Under the pieces are notes generated by a model. That model saw only the letters and a program-made list of their open reading frames with translations, ran no database searches and was not told the DNA's origin. 64,000 bases of DNA. It comes from Clostridiales bacterium UBA1390 (GTDB lineage Bacteria > Bacillota > Clostridia > Lachnospirales > Bianqueaceae). A program made the position numbers and the translations under genes. This document shows positions 25,681-35,539 of the stretch, piece by piece; position 1 is the first letter of the stretch, and each line of letters begins with the position of its first letter. The DNA is taken from the NCBI GenBank assembly GCA_002305315.1, contig DBQQ01000006.1, positions 184,794 to 248,793 of the forward strand, given 5' to 3'.

Positions 25681-27495
25681 TTATACCCCTTCCGCCAGGA
25701 TTTTCTTAAACTCATCTCCTGTGATTGTCTCCTTTTCCAGCAAATACTGCGCTACTTCGTTGACCTTCTCTCGGTTCTCTAAGAGGATCTTCAAAGCACG
25801 TTCATGCTGCTTTTTGATGATCATCAGGATCTCATCATCAATGGCCTTTTCTGTAGCTTCACTACACTTACGTACAGGACGTCCATCCAGATAAGTTCCA
25901 GAGGGAGATTCCAATCCCACCATATCAAAACGGTCTGTCATACCATACATCGTAACCATGCGTCGTGCCGTCTCTGTCGCCCTCTCGATATCATTCGAAG
26001 CGCCAGAAGATACCTGCCCCAGCATCACTTCTTCGGCTGCCCGGCCACCCAGTGCTACCGCGATTTCATCTTCCATCTCCTCGCGGGTTACCAGATACTT
26101 CTCCTCTCCAGGCAATTGCATTGTATAACCCAAAGCTCCCTTAGTTCGCGGAATAATGGTAATCTTATGCACCTCGTTAGCGTAGGGCAGTACATGCGCC
26201 AGAAATGCATGTCCCACCTCATGGTAGGAAACAGCCTGTTTCTCTTTCGGAGAAAGCACACGGTCTTTCTTGACTTTACCGGCAATGACAACTTCCAGTG
26301 CTTCTTCCAGATCCCACTGCTCCACAGCATTTCTGCCTTTACGAACCGCCAACAGCGCACCTTCGTTGATGATATTGGCCAAATCGGCTCCAGAGGCTCC
26401 TGGCGTCGTCTTGGCAATTGCGGCCAGATTGACATTGCTGGACATTCTGACCTTCTTCGCATGCACTTCCAGAATCGCCAGACGTCCCAGATAATCCGGG
26501 ATTTCCACATTGACACGACGGTCAAAACGTCCTGGACGCAGTAATGCTGGATCCAGAATCTCCGGTCGATTGGTCGCTCCTAATATCACAACCCCCTTGG
26601 AAGCATCGAAACCATCCATTTCCGTCAACAGCTGGTTCAATGTCTGTTCTCTCTCATCATTGGTAGATAAAGAGTTTTCTCGACTCTTACCAATAGCATC
26701 GATCTCGTCAATAAAGATAATACAAGGCGCCTTTTCCTGCGCCTGCTTAAACAGGTCACGGACACGTGCCGCTCCCATACCTACGAACATCTGCACAAAT
26801 TCGGAACCAGACATAGAGAAGAAAGGAACCTGCGCTTCTCCTGCCACCGCCTTTGCCAGCATTGTCTTACCTGTTCCCGGAGGTCCTACCAAAAGCGCTC
26901 CTTTAGGAAGTTTGGCTCCAATCGCCGCATACTTCTGCGGATTATGCAAGAGATCTACAATCTCCTCTAGAGATTCTTTCGCTTCATCTTCCCCGGCTAC
27001 ATCGGCAAACTTGATGCCGGTCTCATTCTCGGCATAGATCTTCGCATTATTTTTGCCGAAACTCATAGCGTCTCCCATGCCTCGGCTCATGCTCTTCGAT
27101 ATGAAATGCCATAAGATGATTCCCAGAAGAACTGGCACACCCAACTGCAACAGGAGCGTCAGCCAGATATTAGTCTGTGCAATATACCCGTTGTAAACAG
27201 GCACATTATATTCTTCCAAATAGGCAGTAATCGTGGTCAGGTTCTCCGTCGCCACCGTATTATACGTTGTAAAATTATCGTTCTCTACGAGGAAGGCAAT
27301 GGATCCATCAGCGCTCATCTGTACCTGCTCTACTCTGCCATCCCGAACCAATTCCTTGAACTGGCTATACGCAACGCTTTGATTTCTGGCACTATTCATT
27401 CCATAATTGACCAACAGAAGAACGATTACAATAATAGAAAAATAAATGATTCCTACTTTGATCTTCTTATTGCGCATTTTGTTTTCGTCATCCAT
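25681..27495 (-). CDS. ftsH: ATP-dependent zinc metalloprotease FtsH
   Basis: A 604-residue membrane-anchored AAA+ protease for quality control of membrane and short-lived proteins. Seen: first membrane helix (about residues 14-30), an outward domain, second helix (about 109-131), AAA module with Walker A 'GPPGTGKTML', Walker B 'IIFIDEIDAIG', second region of homology 'GATNRPEILDPALLRPGRFD', and the zinc site 'HEVGHAFL' near residue 425. Length is normal with a short C-terminus. AAGGAGGT precedes the start. It starts 5 nt after the upstream membrane-protein stop and ends the rnpB-to-ftsH run. Confidence 0.96.
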   Translation of the reverse strand: MDDENKMRNKKIKVGIIYFSIIVIVLLLVNYGMNSARNQSVAYSQFKELVRDGRVEQVQMSADGSIAFLVENDNFTTYNTVATENLTTITAYLEEYNVPVYNGYIAQTNIWLTLLLQLGVPVLLGIILWHFISKSMSRGMGDAMSFGKNNAKIYAENETGIKFADVAGEDEAKESLEEIVDLLHNPQKYAAIGAKLPKGALLVGPPGTGKTMLAKAVAGEAQVPFFSMSGSEFVQMFVGMGAARVRDLFKQAQEKAPCIIFIDEIDAIGKSRENSLSTNDEREQTLNQLLTEMDGFDASKGVVILGATNRPEILDPALLRPGRFDRRVNVEIPDYLGRLAILEVHAKKVRMSSNVNLAAIAKTTPGASGADLANIINEGALLAVRKGRNAVEQWDLEEALEVVIAGKVKKDRVLSPKEKQAVSYHEVGHAFLAHVLPYANEVHKITIIPRTKGALGYTMQLPGEEKYLVTREEMEDEIAVALGGRAAEEVMLGQVSSGASNDIERATETARRMVTMYGMTDRFDMVGLESPSGTYLDGRPVRKCSEATEKAIDDEILMIIKKQHERALKILLENREKVNEVAQYLLEKETITGDEFKKILAEGV

Positions 27496-27500
27496 GCTTC

Positions 27501-28025
27501 TTACCTCCTTCGTGCAAGCGCCTGTATACGCGCTCCAAATTTATTCTCCAAACGAAGATAGAGAGAATCAAATACAACCATAATAATATTTCCAATCAGA
27601 ACCAGTCCCACCATCATCCAGGATGGAAGGTCTCCGCTATATATCAACTGCGGAGCAAATATCAGGATCGGAATATATATGACATTAAAGAATCCCAGCT
27701 TCACCAACCATACGCTCCACACCGGATATTTCATCAGCATCCGAGGCTGTAATCCCTCCAAGATCAGAATATAAATACTTAACCCTGCATATGTCAACAA
27801 ATATAGACGATTGGGAATCAGAAAGAATCCCAGGATCAGCGATGCCAGAAAGAAAACCCCGCCCTTGCCGGCAGATGTCAAAATACAGGCTATCCCGACA
27901 CAGCATGATGCCAAAAATAATAGCGCTAACGTATTGATAGATAGGACTGCGGACATGTATAAAAATACTTCACAGATCGCAAGGAGCAATCCTAAATACG
28001 CCATCTGTCTCGTGCTTAACAGCAT
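27501..28025 (-). CDS. Small integral membrane protein upstream of ftsH
   Basis: A 174-residue hydrophobic protein with five or six predicted helices ('[16 protein letters not shown]', '[14 protein letters not shown]', '[15 protein letters not shown]'), ending in a basic tail '[10 protein letters not shown]'. No family recognised. Start set at ATG 28025, inside the last codons of the DnaJ-domain gene, with GGGAGGAG about 10 nt upstream; longer readings lack a site. It overlaps that gene by 10 nt and precedes ftsH by 5 nt, so all three are probably translated from one message. A role in the membrane with FtsH is only contextual. Confidence 0.7.
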   Translation of the reverse strand: MLLSTRQMAYLGLLLAICEVFLYMSAVLSINTLALLFLASCCVGIACILTSAGKGGVFFLASLILGFFLIPNRLYLLTYAGLSIYILILEGLQPRMLMKYPVWSVWLVKLGFFNVIYIPILIFAPQLIYSGDLPSWMMVGLVLIGNIIMVVFDSLYLRLENKFGARIQALARRR

Positions 28026-28654
28026 GTACACATGTCTCCTCCCATACACTCGCACAGAGAATCCGCACACCACAACTTCAGACAGCAATCGCAGGGGTCT
28101 CCTCCCGTCCCTCCATACATAGGCGCTTGATTCTGGTAGTTCTGCCCCGCATAGGATAAGGAATTCAGAAACTGACGGTATTGCAGGTTATTGGGTTCCA
28201 TGGCTACTGCCTGTCTGGCATAATTCAAAGCTTCCATATTATTGCCCATTCCCTTATGCGCTACCGCGCAATAGTAATTCCACTGCGCATTCTGATTCTG
28301 AATACGGGACAAGAGATTTAAAGCTTCCTGATACCGTCCCATCTGCAGATAATTCCGAACAATGTTCAGTTCAGAAGATTGATTCGCGTTCTGGTAAGAA
28401 CCGCCTCCATAGTTCTGATTCTGATACCCGCTATTATATCCATTATAATAGCTGCCCCCATTCTGCCTTTCATTCATGATCGTTTCATAGGCAGTCTGTA
28501 CCTCTCGAAACTTCTCTTCCGCCAAGGTCGCTAACGGATTATCCGTATAACGATCCGGATGATACTTTTTAGCCAGTTCTCGATAGGCTTTCTTTACCTC
28601 CTCATCCGTTGCGTTGCGAGAAATCCCCAGCACCTCATAGGGATCTTTTTCCAT
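28016..28654 (-). CDS. DnaJ-domain protein with TPR-like middle and Cys-rich tail
   Basis: A 212-residue co-chaperone-like protein. Seen: an N-terminal J domain (residues 1-70, 'DPYEVLGI', HPD at 32-34), a Gly/Asn/Tyr/Gln-rich linker (about 75-105), a TPR-like segment ('[27 protein letters not shown]'), and a cysteine-rich C-terminus with nine Cys in the last 27 residues ('CDCCLKLWC', 'MCTCC'). It has no DnaJ zinc-finger domain, so it is a class III J protein that would stimulate a DnaK partner. Start at ATG 28654 after GGAAGGGGA. It overlaps the upstream DUF5685 gene by 20 nt. The Cys tail may bind metal. Confidence 0.85.
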   Translation of the reverse strand: MEKDPYEVLGISRNATDEEVKKAYRELAKKYHPDRYTDNPLATLAEEKFREVQTAYETIMNERQNGGSYYNGYNSGYQNQNYGGGSYQNANQSSELNIVRNYLQMGRYQEALNLLSRIQNQNAQWNYYCAVAHKGMGNNMEALNYARQAVAMEPNNLQYRQFLNSLSYAGQNYQNQAPMYGGTGGDPCDCCLKLWCADSLCECMGGDMCTCC

Positions 28655-29489
28655 CTTTGCGTTCCCCTTCCTTTTGTTTATATAAAATCTGGTTCCAACG
28701 TGTCCACACGCCGGAATACACAATATTTTTCAGGATGCCCTCGTCACGAAGCAAGGGTAAAAACTCGATGATCTGCGCACATTCCGCAATCATCATCATC
28801 ATGGCCTCCCTCACCCGTTCCTGACGCACCTGCTCATCTTCAAATTGACGCAATACATTATAATTGCCTGTCTTCTCATCCTTCGCATAATCATCAAATG
28901 CATCCAATAAGTAGATGTATTTACCTAAAAAGAAGCCAAGCTTTCGCAAATAAGGTTCCCATGAATCCCTTTTATATGCGAACAACTCTGCCATGAGCCG
29001 TCCAAAACAACCAGAAGCCGCATCCAGACTCGTGGAATTCTGTTGTTCATAGGTATGAAGCTCCGCCAATTCTTTTCGAAACACCTCTGTTTTGTGTGCA
29101 TATCGATGTTGAATCCGTCGGACACGCCCTCTCAGCCATAGGCTGCCTGCCTTTCCGGTAACACTATGCTCATCCATCCAGTCATCCAGAAGATGCTCGT
29201 ATGTCAGCAGCAAATTCATATCAGCAGCATATCGTGTTGCCCGCGTTCGAATCTGCCTATGCTTCTTAAGCGGATGTACAAGGCACCGCTTGTTCTCTTC
29301 CTTTTCTTTTAGTTCATATAAGGAAGATAATAAAAGAACCAGGAATGTCATGTCATATGTCAGCGTCAATTGTCCACTCAAGCCATATTTTTTGCGCAAT
29401 GTCTCACAAAGGCCGCAGTAAAATGCCCGATACCTTTCCAATTCTCGCACTTTAAGCTCTCCACGATTGACGCCTATATACCCAAACAT
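28635..29489 (-). CDS. DUF5685 family protein
   Basis: A 284-residue protein matching the clostridial DUF5685 family: conserved opening '[20 protein letters not shown]', 'FYCGLCETL' with a CxxC-like pair, '[17 protein letters not shown]', and late '[23 protein letters not shown]', reminiscent of the Asp-rich DxxxD helix of isoprenoid-synthase-like folds. Function unknown. It has an AAAGGAG site and begins 25 nt downstream of the RNase P RNA 3' end with no terminator between. It is followed by an overlapping DnaJ-domain gene, a pairing often seen in Clostridia. Confidence 0.83.
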   Translation of the reverse strand: MFGYIGVNRGELKVRELERYRAFYCGLCETLRKKYGLSGQLTLTYDMTFLVLLLSSLYELKEKEENKRCLVHPLKKHRQIRTRATRYAADMNLLLTYEHLLDDWMDEHSVTGKAGSLWLRGRVRRIQHRYAHKTEVFRKELAELHTYEQQNSTSLDAASGCFGRLMAELFAYKRDSWEPYLRKLGFFLGKYIYLLDAFDDYAKDEKTGNYNVLRQFEDEQVRQERVREAMMMMIAECAQIIEFLPLLRDEGILKNIVYSGVWTRWNQILYKQKEGERKDGKRSL

Positions 29490-29514
29490 TCCTGTCTCCT
29501 TTGATTTTAGTTTG

Positions 29515-29864
29515 CCATGAGCAGATCGATAAGCCGAGTTCTGTCATTGAACGGTCATCTATCTGATCTACATGTTACCACATAGCTTTAGCGACCTACC
29601 CGAAAGCACGGCGGGCCACCGTATTGCTCTCTATTCGGTCTTGCTCCGGATGGGGTTTACAGAGCCTTCCCTGTCACCAGAGAAGCGGTGAGCTCTTACC
29701 TCGCCTTTCCACCCTTACCGATTGCTCGGCGGTATATTTCTGTTGCACTTTCCTTAGGGTCACCCCCACTGGACGTTATCCAGCATCCTGCCCTGCGGAG
29801 CTCGGACTTTCCTCACGCCCGGCCTTTCGGCACTTGGACGCGCGACCGTCTGATCTACTCATGG
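29515..29864 (-). ncRNA. rnpB: RNase P RNA (bacterial type A)
   Basis: A 350-nt ribozyme RNA that matures tRNA 5' ends with RnpA. Seen: P1 ends CCATGAG.AGATC and GATC.GCTCATGG pair to close the molecule; conserved core GAGGAAAGTCCGAGCTCC downstream of the 5' arm; GCTGGATAACG; ACAGAA; GGTAAGGGTGG; and 3' conserved ACAGAACTCGGCTTAT. Type A layout. A promoter lies directly upstream, and DUF5685 starts 25 nt past the 3' end without an intervening terminator. Confidence 0.96.
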
Positions 29865-29872
29865 ACCGACTC

Positions 29873-29901
29873 ATCGTACCATATTTTCTGGCTTCTGTCA
29901 A
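29873..29901 (-). promoter_or_regulatory. Promoter of rnpB
   Basis: TTGACA (29901-29896), 17-bp spacer, TACGAT (29878-29873) on the minus strand, ending 8 nt before the RNA 5' end. Confidence 0.85.
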
Positions 29902-29945
29902 AAGAATCCTAAAAATATAAAGAAAACTTCATGAAATATTTAAAA

Positions 29946-30269
29946 CTATAGCAAAAACATCATGTCCAACCATTCTTTACAAGGTTGAATTGTCCCATCC
30001 GGCATCGTCTTCGTTTCGATCAGATCCGCCATATGGGCCTCCCACTTCTGGCCAACCTCACTGGCCGCCTGGAACTTAGTGGCATAATCATCATCATCCG
30101 TCTCGTAATATCCAAACAGAAGGTCGTCTCCCACCATCCAGATAGAGTAATTCCGCAACCCCGCATCTTTCAGCATCTGACGCATCTCTGGCCAAATCTC
30201 ATCGTGACGGCGCTTGTACTCTTCTTTGACCCCGGGTTTAATTCGTAATGAAAATGCTCTGCGCTGCAT
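29946..30269 (-). CDS. rhaM: L-rhamnose mutarotase
   Basis: A 107-residue mutarotase interconverting alpha and beta anomers of L-rhamnose. Seen: family opening 'RRAFSLRIKPGVKEEYKRRHDEIWPEM' region containing Tyr18 and His22, positions that are catalytic in E. coli RhaM; 'NYSIW' and 'LFGYYE' in the core; and the C-terminal Trp-rich end. Length is typical. AAGGAGGAG precedes the start. It follows purD by 11 nt as the last gene of the purine run, and no other rhamnose gene is in the window, so its genomic setting is unusual. Confidence 0.88.
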   Translation of the reverse strand: MQRRAFSLRIKPGVKEEYKRRHDEIWPEMRQMLKDAGLRNYSIWMVGDDLLFGYYETDDDDYATKFQAASEVGQKWEAHMADLIETKTMPDGTIQPCKEWLDMMFLL

Positions 30270-30280
30270 GGTACTCCTCC

Positions 30281-31546
30281 TTACTTTCTGCCAATATCAT
30301 GGCGATAAAAACAATCCTGGAATGAAATCTGATCGATATGAGCATAGGCTTTCTGGATCGCCTCCTCCAGAGTCGGCGCGAGGGCCGTAAGCCCTAATAC
30401 ACGTCCGCCGCTGGTCACAATCCTTCCTTCTGCATCAAAGGCGGTTCCTGCATGATAGATCGTCAAATCCTCCCGTCCGCAGAACGCATCCAATCCCTGG
30501 ATGGGGTACCCCTTCTGATACTGAATGGGATATCCGCCGGATGCAAGCACCACACAGACTGCCGCGTTATCTTCCCATTCGATAGACTGCTCCGCCAGGG
30601 TTCCATCAATACAAGCCTCAAAAATATCCACCAGATCGCTCTTGAGCCGTGGCAATACCACCTGCGTCTCCGGATCACCAAATCTGGCATTATATTCCAG
30701 CACCTTGGGACCATCCGGCGTCAGCATCATCCCAAAATAGATAATCCCGTGGAAAGAACGGCCTTCCTTTGCCATTGCATCCACTGTCGGCTGGAATATA
30801 TGCTTCATCGCATATTCCGCATGTTCTGCTGTATAATACTGACTCGGCGAGAACGTCCCCATGCCGCCTGTATTCAGGCCCTGATCTCCATCCAACGCTC
30901 TTTTATGATCCTGCGCACTCACCATGGGAACCACCGTCTTTCCATCACAGAAAGAAAGCACAGACACCTCAGGGCCGGTCAGAAACTCCTCGATGACAAG
31001 CGTGTTTCCTGCCGAGCCAAATTTCTTGTCTACCATGATCTCATCCACACCGGCCAATGCTTCCGCTTCGCTTTCACAGATCAGGACGCCCTTGCCCAGC
31101 GCCAGTCCATCGGCTTTCAACACAATGGGATATTTCTTATGTGCCCGCAAAAACGCCTTTGCTGCTTCACTCGATGTGAACTCCCAGAAATCAGCTGTCG
31201 GAATGCCATATTTCTTCATCAGATTTTTGGAAAAAGCCTTGCTTCCTTCCAGAATCGCGGCATTCTTTCTGGGGCCAAAAACACGCAACCCCGCTTCTTC
31301 AAAAGCATCCACAACACCCAACATCAACGGATCATCCATACCGATCACAGTCAGGTCAATCTCTTCTCTTTTTGCGAAGTCCACTAATGCCGGCACATCC
31401 GTCGCCGCAATCGGAACACACTCCGCCAAAGCAGAAATTCCCGCATTTCCAGGCGCACAGTAAATTCGATCCGCCTTCGGACTCTTAGAAAGCTTATGCA
31501 CAATCGCATGCTCCCGTCCGCCGCCGCCTACAACCAGTATCTTCAT
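30281..31546 (-). CDS. purD: Phosphoribosylamine-glycine ligase (GAR synthetase)
   Basis: A 421-residue ATP-grasp ligase, second step of purine synthesis, joining glycine to phosphoribosylamine. Seen: N-terminal 'KILVVGGGGREHAI', 'GNAGI', ATP-grasp 'YPIVLKADGLALGKGV', 'EEFLTGPEVSVLSFCDG', 'NTGGMGTFSP', and 'EYNARFGDPETQV'. Start at ATG 31546, 8 nt after AAAGGA; the ATG three codons earlier lies on top of that site. It starts just inside the purN stop region, so purM-purN-purD are coupled. Confidence 0.96.
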   Translation of the reverse strand: MKILVVGGGGREHAIVHKLSKSPKADRIYCAPGNAGISALAECVPIAATDVPALVDFAKREEIDLTVIGMDDPLMLGVVDAFEEAGLRVFGPRKNAAILEGSKAFSKNLMKKYGIPTADFWEFTSSEAAKAFLRAHKKYPIVLKADGLALGKGVLICESEAEALAGVDEIMVDKKFGSAGNTLVIEEFLTGPEVSVLSFCDGKTVVPMVSAQDHKRALDGDQGLNTGGMGTFSPSQYYTAEHAEYAMKHIFQPTVDAMAKEGRSFHGIIYFGMMLTPDGPKVLEYNARFGDPETQVVLPRLKSDLVDIFEACIDGTLAEQSIEWEDNAAVCVVLASGGYPIQYQKGYPIQGLDAFCGREDLTIYHAGTAFDAEGRIVTSGGRVLGLTALAPTLEEAIQKAYAHIDQISFQDCFYRHDIGRK

Positions 31547-31551
31547 ATTGA

Positions 31552-32190
31552 TCATCCTTTCTCGTTTTCTTCGAGAACATATACTCGACCATCTTCTACA
31601 CGGAGCCTGCCGCGCGTAAAATAATCCACTGCTTTAGGAAGCAGCTGCCACTCCGCCTGCTCCATCACGCGTTTTTGCAAAATTTCGGGGGTGTCCTGCG
31701 GTAAAATATCCACCGCCTTCTGGAAGATGATCGGTCCGGTATCCGTCCCGCCATCCACAAAATGTACCGTAGCTCCCGTCACTTTTACGCCTCGCGCTAG
31801 AGCCATTTCATGTACCTTAAGACCATAGCACCCTGCTCCACAGAAAGAAGGAATCAGCGATGGATGTACATTGATGATTCGATTGGGAAACGCCTGAATG
31901 ACCTCTTCTCCCAGTACAACCAGGAATCCTGCCAAAACAATCAGATCAATCTGCCTTTCCACAAGAAGATCCCGCAATGCCCTGTGAAACTCCTTCCGCT
32001 CTGCAAACCGAGTCGTCGGAAGATATAAAGCTTCAATCCCATTTGCACGGGCCCTTTCCAATGCATACGCACCCTTTCGATTCGAGATCACCGTGCAAAT
32101 GTCCGCTTCTGGAAGCTGTCCCGCCTTCTTGGCGTCTAAAAGGGCTTGCAGGTTGGTGCCGCCGCCGGATACCAGTACCGCCACTCTCAT
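31552..32190 (-). CDS. purN: Phosphoribosylglycinamide formyltransferase
   Basis: A 212-residue GAR transformylase using 10-formyltetrahydrofolate. Seen: '[18 protein letters not shown]', the catalytic '[11 protein letters not shown]' (Asn and His), and '[17 protein letters not shown]' (catalytic Asp). The segment 'FCGAGCYG' between them is a clostridial variant of the usual FPG.. loop. It overlaps purM by 4 nt at its start and ends next to the purD start. Confidence 0.95.
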   Translation of the reverse strand: MRVAVLVSGGGTNLQALLDAKKAGQLPEADICTVISNRKGAYALERARANGIEALYLPTTRFAERKEFHRALRDLLVERQIDLIVLAGFLVVLGEEVIQAFPNRIINVHPSLIPSFCGAGCYGLKVHEMALARGVKVTGATVHFVDGGTDTGPIIFQKAVDILPQDTPEILQKRVMEQAEWQLLPKAVDYFTRGRLRVEDGRVYVLEENEKG

Positions 32191-33233
32191 TCTAAGATGA
32201 CCTCCGGCGTCTCATGCTCAGCCTTGATGACTTCTCCAATGATATACGCCTTTTCTCCTGCAGCCTCTAACGCTTCTACGGCCGCATCGGCCTGAGAAGC
32301 TGCTACAGCTACCACCATGCCGATTCCCATGTTAAAGGTATTAAACATACCATGCTCGCTGATCTGACCCTTTTCCTGCATCAGTTGGAAGATCGGAGGA
32401 ATCTCCCAGCTTCCCCGCGCAATCCCCGCGTCAAATCCATCTGGCAGCATTCTGGGAATGTTCTCAAAGAATCCTCCTCCGGTGATATGGCTGATTGCCT
32501 TCGGCTGCACTGCTTTTTTCAGAGCATCCAATGCGGAAACATAGATGCGGGTCGGGCGAAGAAGTGCCTCTCCCAGCTTGCAGCCCAGTTCTTCATAATA
32601 TGTATCGATCTTCTCCTTCGCATCCGGATCGTTCAGTCCGAAAATCTGGCGAACCAGAGAAAAACCATTGCTATGGATTCCGGAAGAAGCAATGCCAATC
32701 AATGCGTCGCCCTCTTTGATCCGTTTTCCATCAATGACCTGCTTTTTATCTACGATGCCGACGGCAAACCCTGCGATATCGTACTCGTCCTCCGGCATCA
32801 TACCCGGATGCTCCGCTGTCTCTCCGCCAATCAGAGCGCAATGTCCCTGTACACACCCTTCGGCAACCCCCTTAACGATCTCCGCGATTTGCTCCGGATG
32901 ATTCTTTCCGCAAGCAATATAATCCAGGAAGAACAGCGGGGTGGCACCACAACAGATGATATCATTCACACACATTGCGACCGCATCAATTCCAATCGTA
33001 TCATGCCGGTTCATCAAAAACGCAGCCTTCAACTTGGTACCCACACCATCCGTACCAGAAACCAAGATTGGCTCCTCCATCTGCATGCCCGCAATGGAAA
33101 AGAGACCACCGAATCCTCCCAGATCCGTGACTACATTCTCGTTAAACGTGCGTTTCACATGTTCCTTCATCAGTGCGACCGCCTGATACCCAGCCTCCAC
33201 ATCGACTCCAGCGTTCTTGTACTCAATTGCCAT
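32187..33233 (-). CDS. purM: Phosphoribosylformylglycinamidine cyclo-ligase (AIR synthetase)
   Basis: A 348-residue PurM-fold ligase that closes the imidazole ring in purine synthesis. Seen: '[15 protein letters not shown]', 'GGFGGLFSI', the conserved '[13 protein letters not shown]', 'DCGA'-equivalent '[16 protein letters not shown]', '[21 protein letters not shown]', and '[14 protein letters not shown]'. GGAGAAGG precedes the ATG. First gene of the purM-purN-purD-rhaM run. No purine riboswitch was seen in the 58 nt upstream. Confidence 0.96.
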   Translation of the reverse strand: MAIEYKNAGVDVEAGYQAVALMKEHVKRTFNENVVTDLGGFGGLFSIAGMQMEEPILVSGTDGVGTKLKAAFLMNRHDTIGIDAVAMCVNDIICCGATPLFFLDYIACGKNHPEQIAEIVKGVAEGCVQGHCALIGGETAEHPGMMPEDEYDIAGFAVGIVDKKQVIDGKRIKEGDALIGIASSGIHSNGFSLVRQIFGLNDPDAKEKIDTYYEELGCKLGEALLRPTRIYVSALDALKKAVQPKAISHITGGGFFENIPRMLPDGFDAGIARGSWEIPPIFQLMQEKGQISEHGMFNTFNMGIGMVVAVAASQADAAVEALEAAGEKAYIIGEVIKAEHETPEVILE

Positions 33234-33291
33234 GTTCCTTCTCCTTTACATCCAGTCGTATTGGAACAGCGAGCGTCCCATCACTTCTATT

Positions 33292-33987
33292 TTACTGCAT
33301 ATTCAGCAAATATTCAATAAAGATCTTAACAGATTCCGGATTTGGTGCATTTCCTTCAATTCCGATATAAAGTTCCTGATTGGTTCCGAACTGAGACTGT
33401 AAAATCTCCGGATTTCCAACCGATATCAAAAGCGGATATGGACCACTGGCCGAAGTGACTCTGCCAAATTCGTCCGTTTCCTCTGCAATCTCACAGGAAA
33501 CCGTTTCCATCGTCGACAACTCCTCTTCTGTAAAGAACTCATCTAAATGATAGAAATAATCTGCTCCTGCATAACTCTCCATCAGCTCCAGCGGACCGAT
33601 CAAGAGATCTACGCTTTGGGATGCCACCAGTGCCACCAGTTTCTGGGAGTTATAGTACCCTGTCTGATAATCATCATTGATCATCGACATTGCCTGTACC
33701 TGCACTTCCTGACGTTCCGTACAGAGTTCTGGGAGCTGCTCATTCAATAATTGCTGAAACTCTGTTGTATCTAAATTCAGTCCAGCGTCAGACATCGTAA
33801 TAATACTTAATGATGCAGTCTTCGGAGGATTGATGACGTAATAATTGAGTGCCCAAGCCGCAATCGCAATGACAATTATGATCGCCACAATATGCAACAT
33901 ATAATAGTTGCGAATATGCGTCATTTTCTCTCGAAAAGTCATCGCCTTGAAGGCTTTCTTTTCTTTCTCTTTTTCGTACTTTAACAC
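33292..33987 (-). CDS. Membrane-anchored extracytoplasmic protein of unknown function
   Basis: A 231-residue protein with a basic cytoplasmic N-terminus, one membrane helix (near residues 31-52, 'IVAIIIVIAIAAWALNYYVI') and an outside domain. The outside part resembles a small solute-binding fold ('LVALVASQSVDLLIGPLE'), but no family is recognised. Start set at GTG 33987, 7 nt after GGGAGG; an in-frame codon at 34002 is on top of that site. It precedes purM by 58 nt on the same strand and may share its transcript. Confidence 0.65.
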   Translation of the reverse strand: MLKYEKEKEKKAFKAMTFREKMTHIRNYYMLHIVAIIIVIAIAAWALNYYVINPPKTASLSIITMSDAGLNLDTTEFQQLLNEQLPELCTERQEVQVQAMSMINDDYQTGYYNSQKLVALVASQSVDLLIGPLELMESYAGADYFYHLDEFFTEEELSTMETVSCEIAEETDEFGRVTSASGPYPLLISVGNPEILQSQFGTNQELYIGIEGNAPNPESVKIFIEYLLNMQ

Positions 33988-34130
33988 TCTGCATCCTCCC
34001 ATCTTTACCCAACCACTTATACTTATCCCATAACAATTAGAATAAATATAGACATTATTCTACTAGAAAGCATTTAAAAAATCAATTGGATTTGTAAAAA
34101 CATCCTGTAAATAAATCGTAAACGCCAGGA

Positions 34131-35537
34131 TTAAAGCGCATTCCAGCCTCCTAAAACCTCTCTTAAAAGACTGTGCAGATACTCTCTTTCTTCGATCTGC
34201 AAAGACTTAAAATGTACGCGTTGTTCTTCTCGAACGGAATCCTTAGGAATATATGCCTTCTGGAACCCCATTCTTTGCGCCTCCCGTAAGCGGCTTTCCA
34301 TGGAAGGGATTCGTTTCAGCTCTCCCGTCAATCCCACATCCCCTATGAAAATCGACTGCGGCGGCAGAGGACGATCCAATGCCGAAGAAGCGATGGACAC
34401 GATGACTGCCAGATTGGCCGAAGGTTGTGATAGCTTCAGTCCTCCCGTCGATTTCAACACCACATTTTTGTCATATAATGGAAGTCTTCCTCTCTGCTCC
34501 AGGATCGAAACCAATGTGTTAAGTTGGTCTTTACGCATACATTCTGCGATCCGAGACGGATAGGGAGTATAGCTTTGAGAGACCAATGATTCCACCTCGG
34601 CTATAACCGGACGCGTTCCTTCTTTGATAACAGTCAGCGCACTGCCCGTGACAGGCTGCTCTCGATGCGTCATGAAATATTCAGAAGGATTCTCAATCGG
34701 TACCAGTCCCTGTTCTTCCATCAGGAAAAAGCCCATTTCCCCTGTACTGCCGAATCGATTCTTCGTAGCAGACAGAATCCGCAGTTCTTCTTCTCCTTCC
34801 GCCTCCATATATAAAACCGTATCCACCATGTGTTCTAAAGAACGAACACCGGCCAGCTCGTCCTCCTTGGTCAGCTGGCCGGTCAGAAACACGGCCCTCG
34901 GCCTCTTCGGATTCTTCGCCACATTTAGCAGAGCGCTGGTACATTCCATCGTCTGTGTGGGAGATCCGGGCCGGGATGTCAGCTCCGCCATAGAGAATGT
35001 CTGAATACTGTCGATAATCACAAGTCTGGCGTCGATCGCTTCGATGGCCCCCAGCACTTCATTCATGGAAGACGTAGACAATACATAAATCCGCTCATGA
35101 ATCTGATGTAAGATTCGTTCAGCCCGGCGTCTGAGCTGACTTTCACTTTCCTCTCCCGATGCATACAAAACAGAATACCCCTGTTCTGCGATTCGTTGCG
35201 CCGCCTGCAAGAGCAATGTGGATTTTCCCGCTCCCGGCCTCGCAGCCAGGATCGTCATCGAATCCGCGATCAGCCCGCCGCCCAGGACTCTATCAAGCTC
35301 TCCGATCCCGGTAGACATTCTCTGTCCGATATCATACGTTACATCCGTTAATCTGCTGATATGCTCCGGTTTGCGTATTCTGGGTTCTTTTTCCGAAGAA
35401 GCGCCCAGTCCTCCGACCGCGACTTCCTCGACCAACTTCATCTGGTTCCAGGCTCGACATTCCGGACACTGTCCCGCCCATTTCGATGTTTCGTAGCCGC
35501 AAACGGCACATCGATAGATTTCCTTTCGTTTTGCCAT
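34131..35537 (-). CDS. radA: DNA repair protein RadA (Sms)
   Basis: A 468-residue RecA-like ATPase/helicase that helps branch migration in recombination. Seen: N-terminal zinc finger 'CAVCGYETSKWAGQCPEC', Walker A 'AARPGAGKSTLL', the RadA-specific 'KNRFGSTGE' motif, and a C-terminal Lon-protease-like domain ('FIGDVGLTGELKRI'). Length is typical. GGAG precedes the ATG. It follows clpC by 2 nt, so uvrA-clpC-radA form one operon. Confidence 0.95.
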   Translation of the reverse strand: MAKRKEIYRCAVCGYETSKWAGQCPECRAWNQMKLVEEVAVGGLGASSEKEPRIRKPEHISRLTDVTYDIGQRMSTGIGELDRVLGGGLIADSMTILAARPGAGKSTLLLQAAQRIAEQGYSVLYASGEESESQLRRRAERILHQIHERIYVLSTSSMNEVLGAIEAIDARLVIIDSIQTFSMAELTSRPGSPTQTMECTSALLNVAKNPKRPRAVFLTGQLTKEDELAGVRSLEHMVDTVLYMEAEGEEELRILSATKNRFGSTGEMGFFLMEEQGLVPIENPSEYFMTHREQPVTGSALTVIKEGTRPVIAEVESLVSQSYTPYPSRIAECMRKDQLNTLVSILEQRGRLPLYDKNVVLKSTGGLKLSQPSANLAVIVSIASSALDRPLPPQSIFIGDVGLTGELKRIPSMESRLREAQRMGFQKAYIPKDSVREEQRVHFKSLQIEEREYLHSLLREVLGGWNAL

Positions 35538-35539
35538 AT

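Noticed and set aside
33234-33291. Purine riboswitch upstream of purM
   Set aside because: The gap is only 58 nt and shows no three-stem fold or conserved core; the upstream gene also reads into it.
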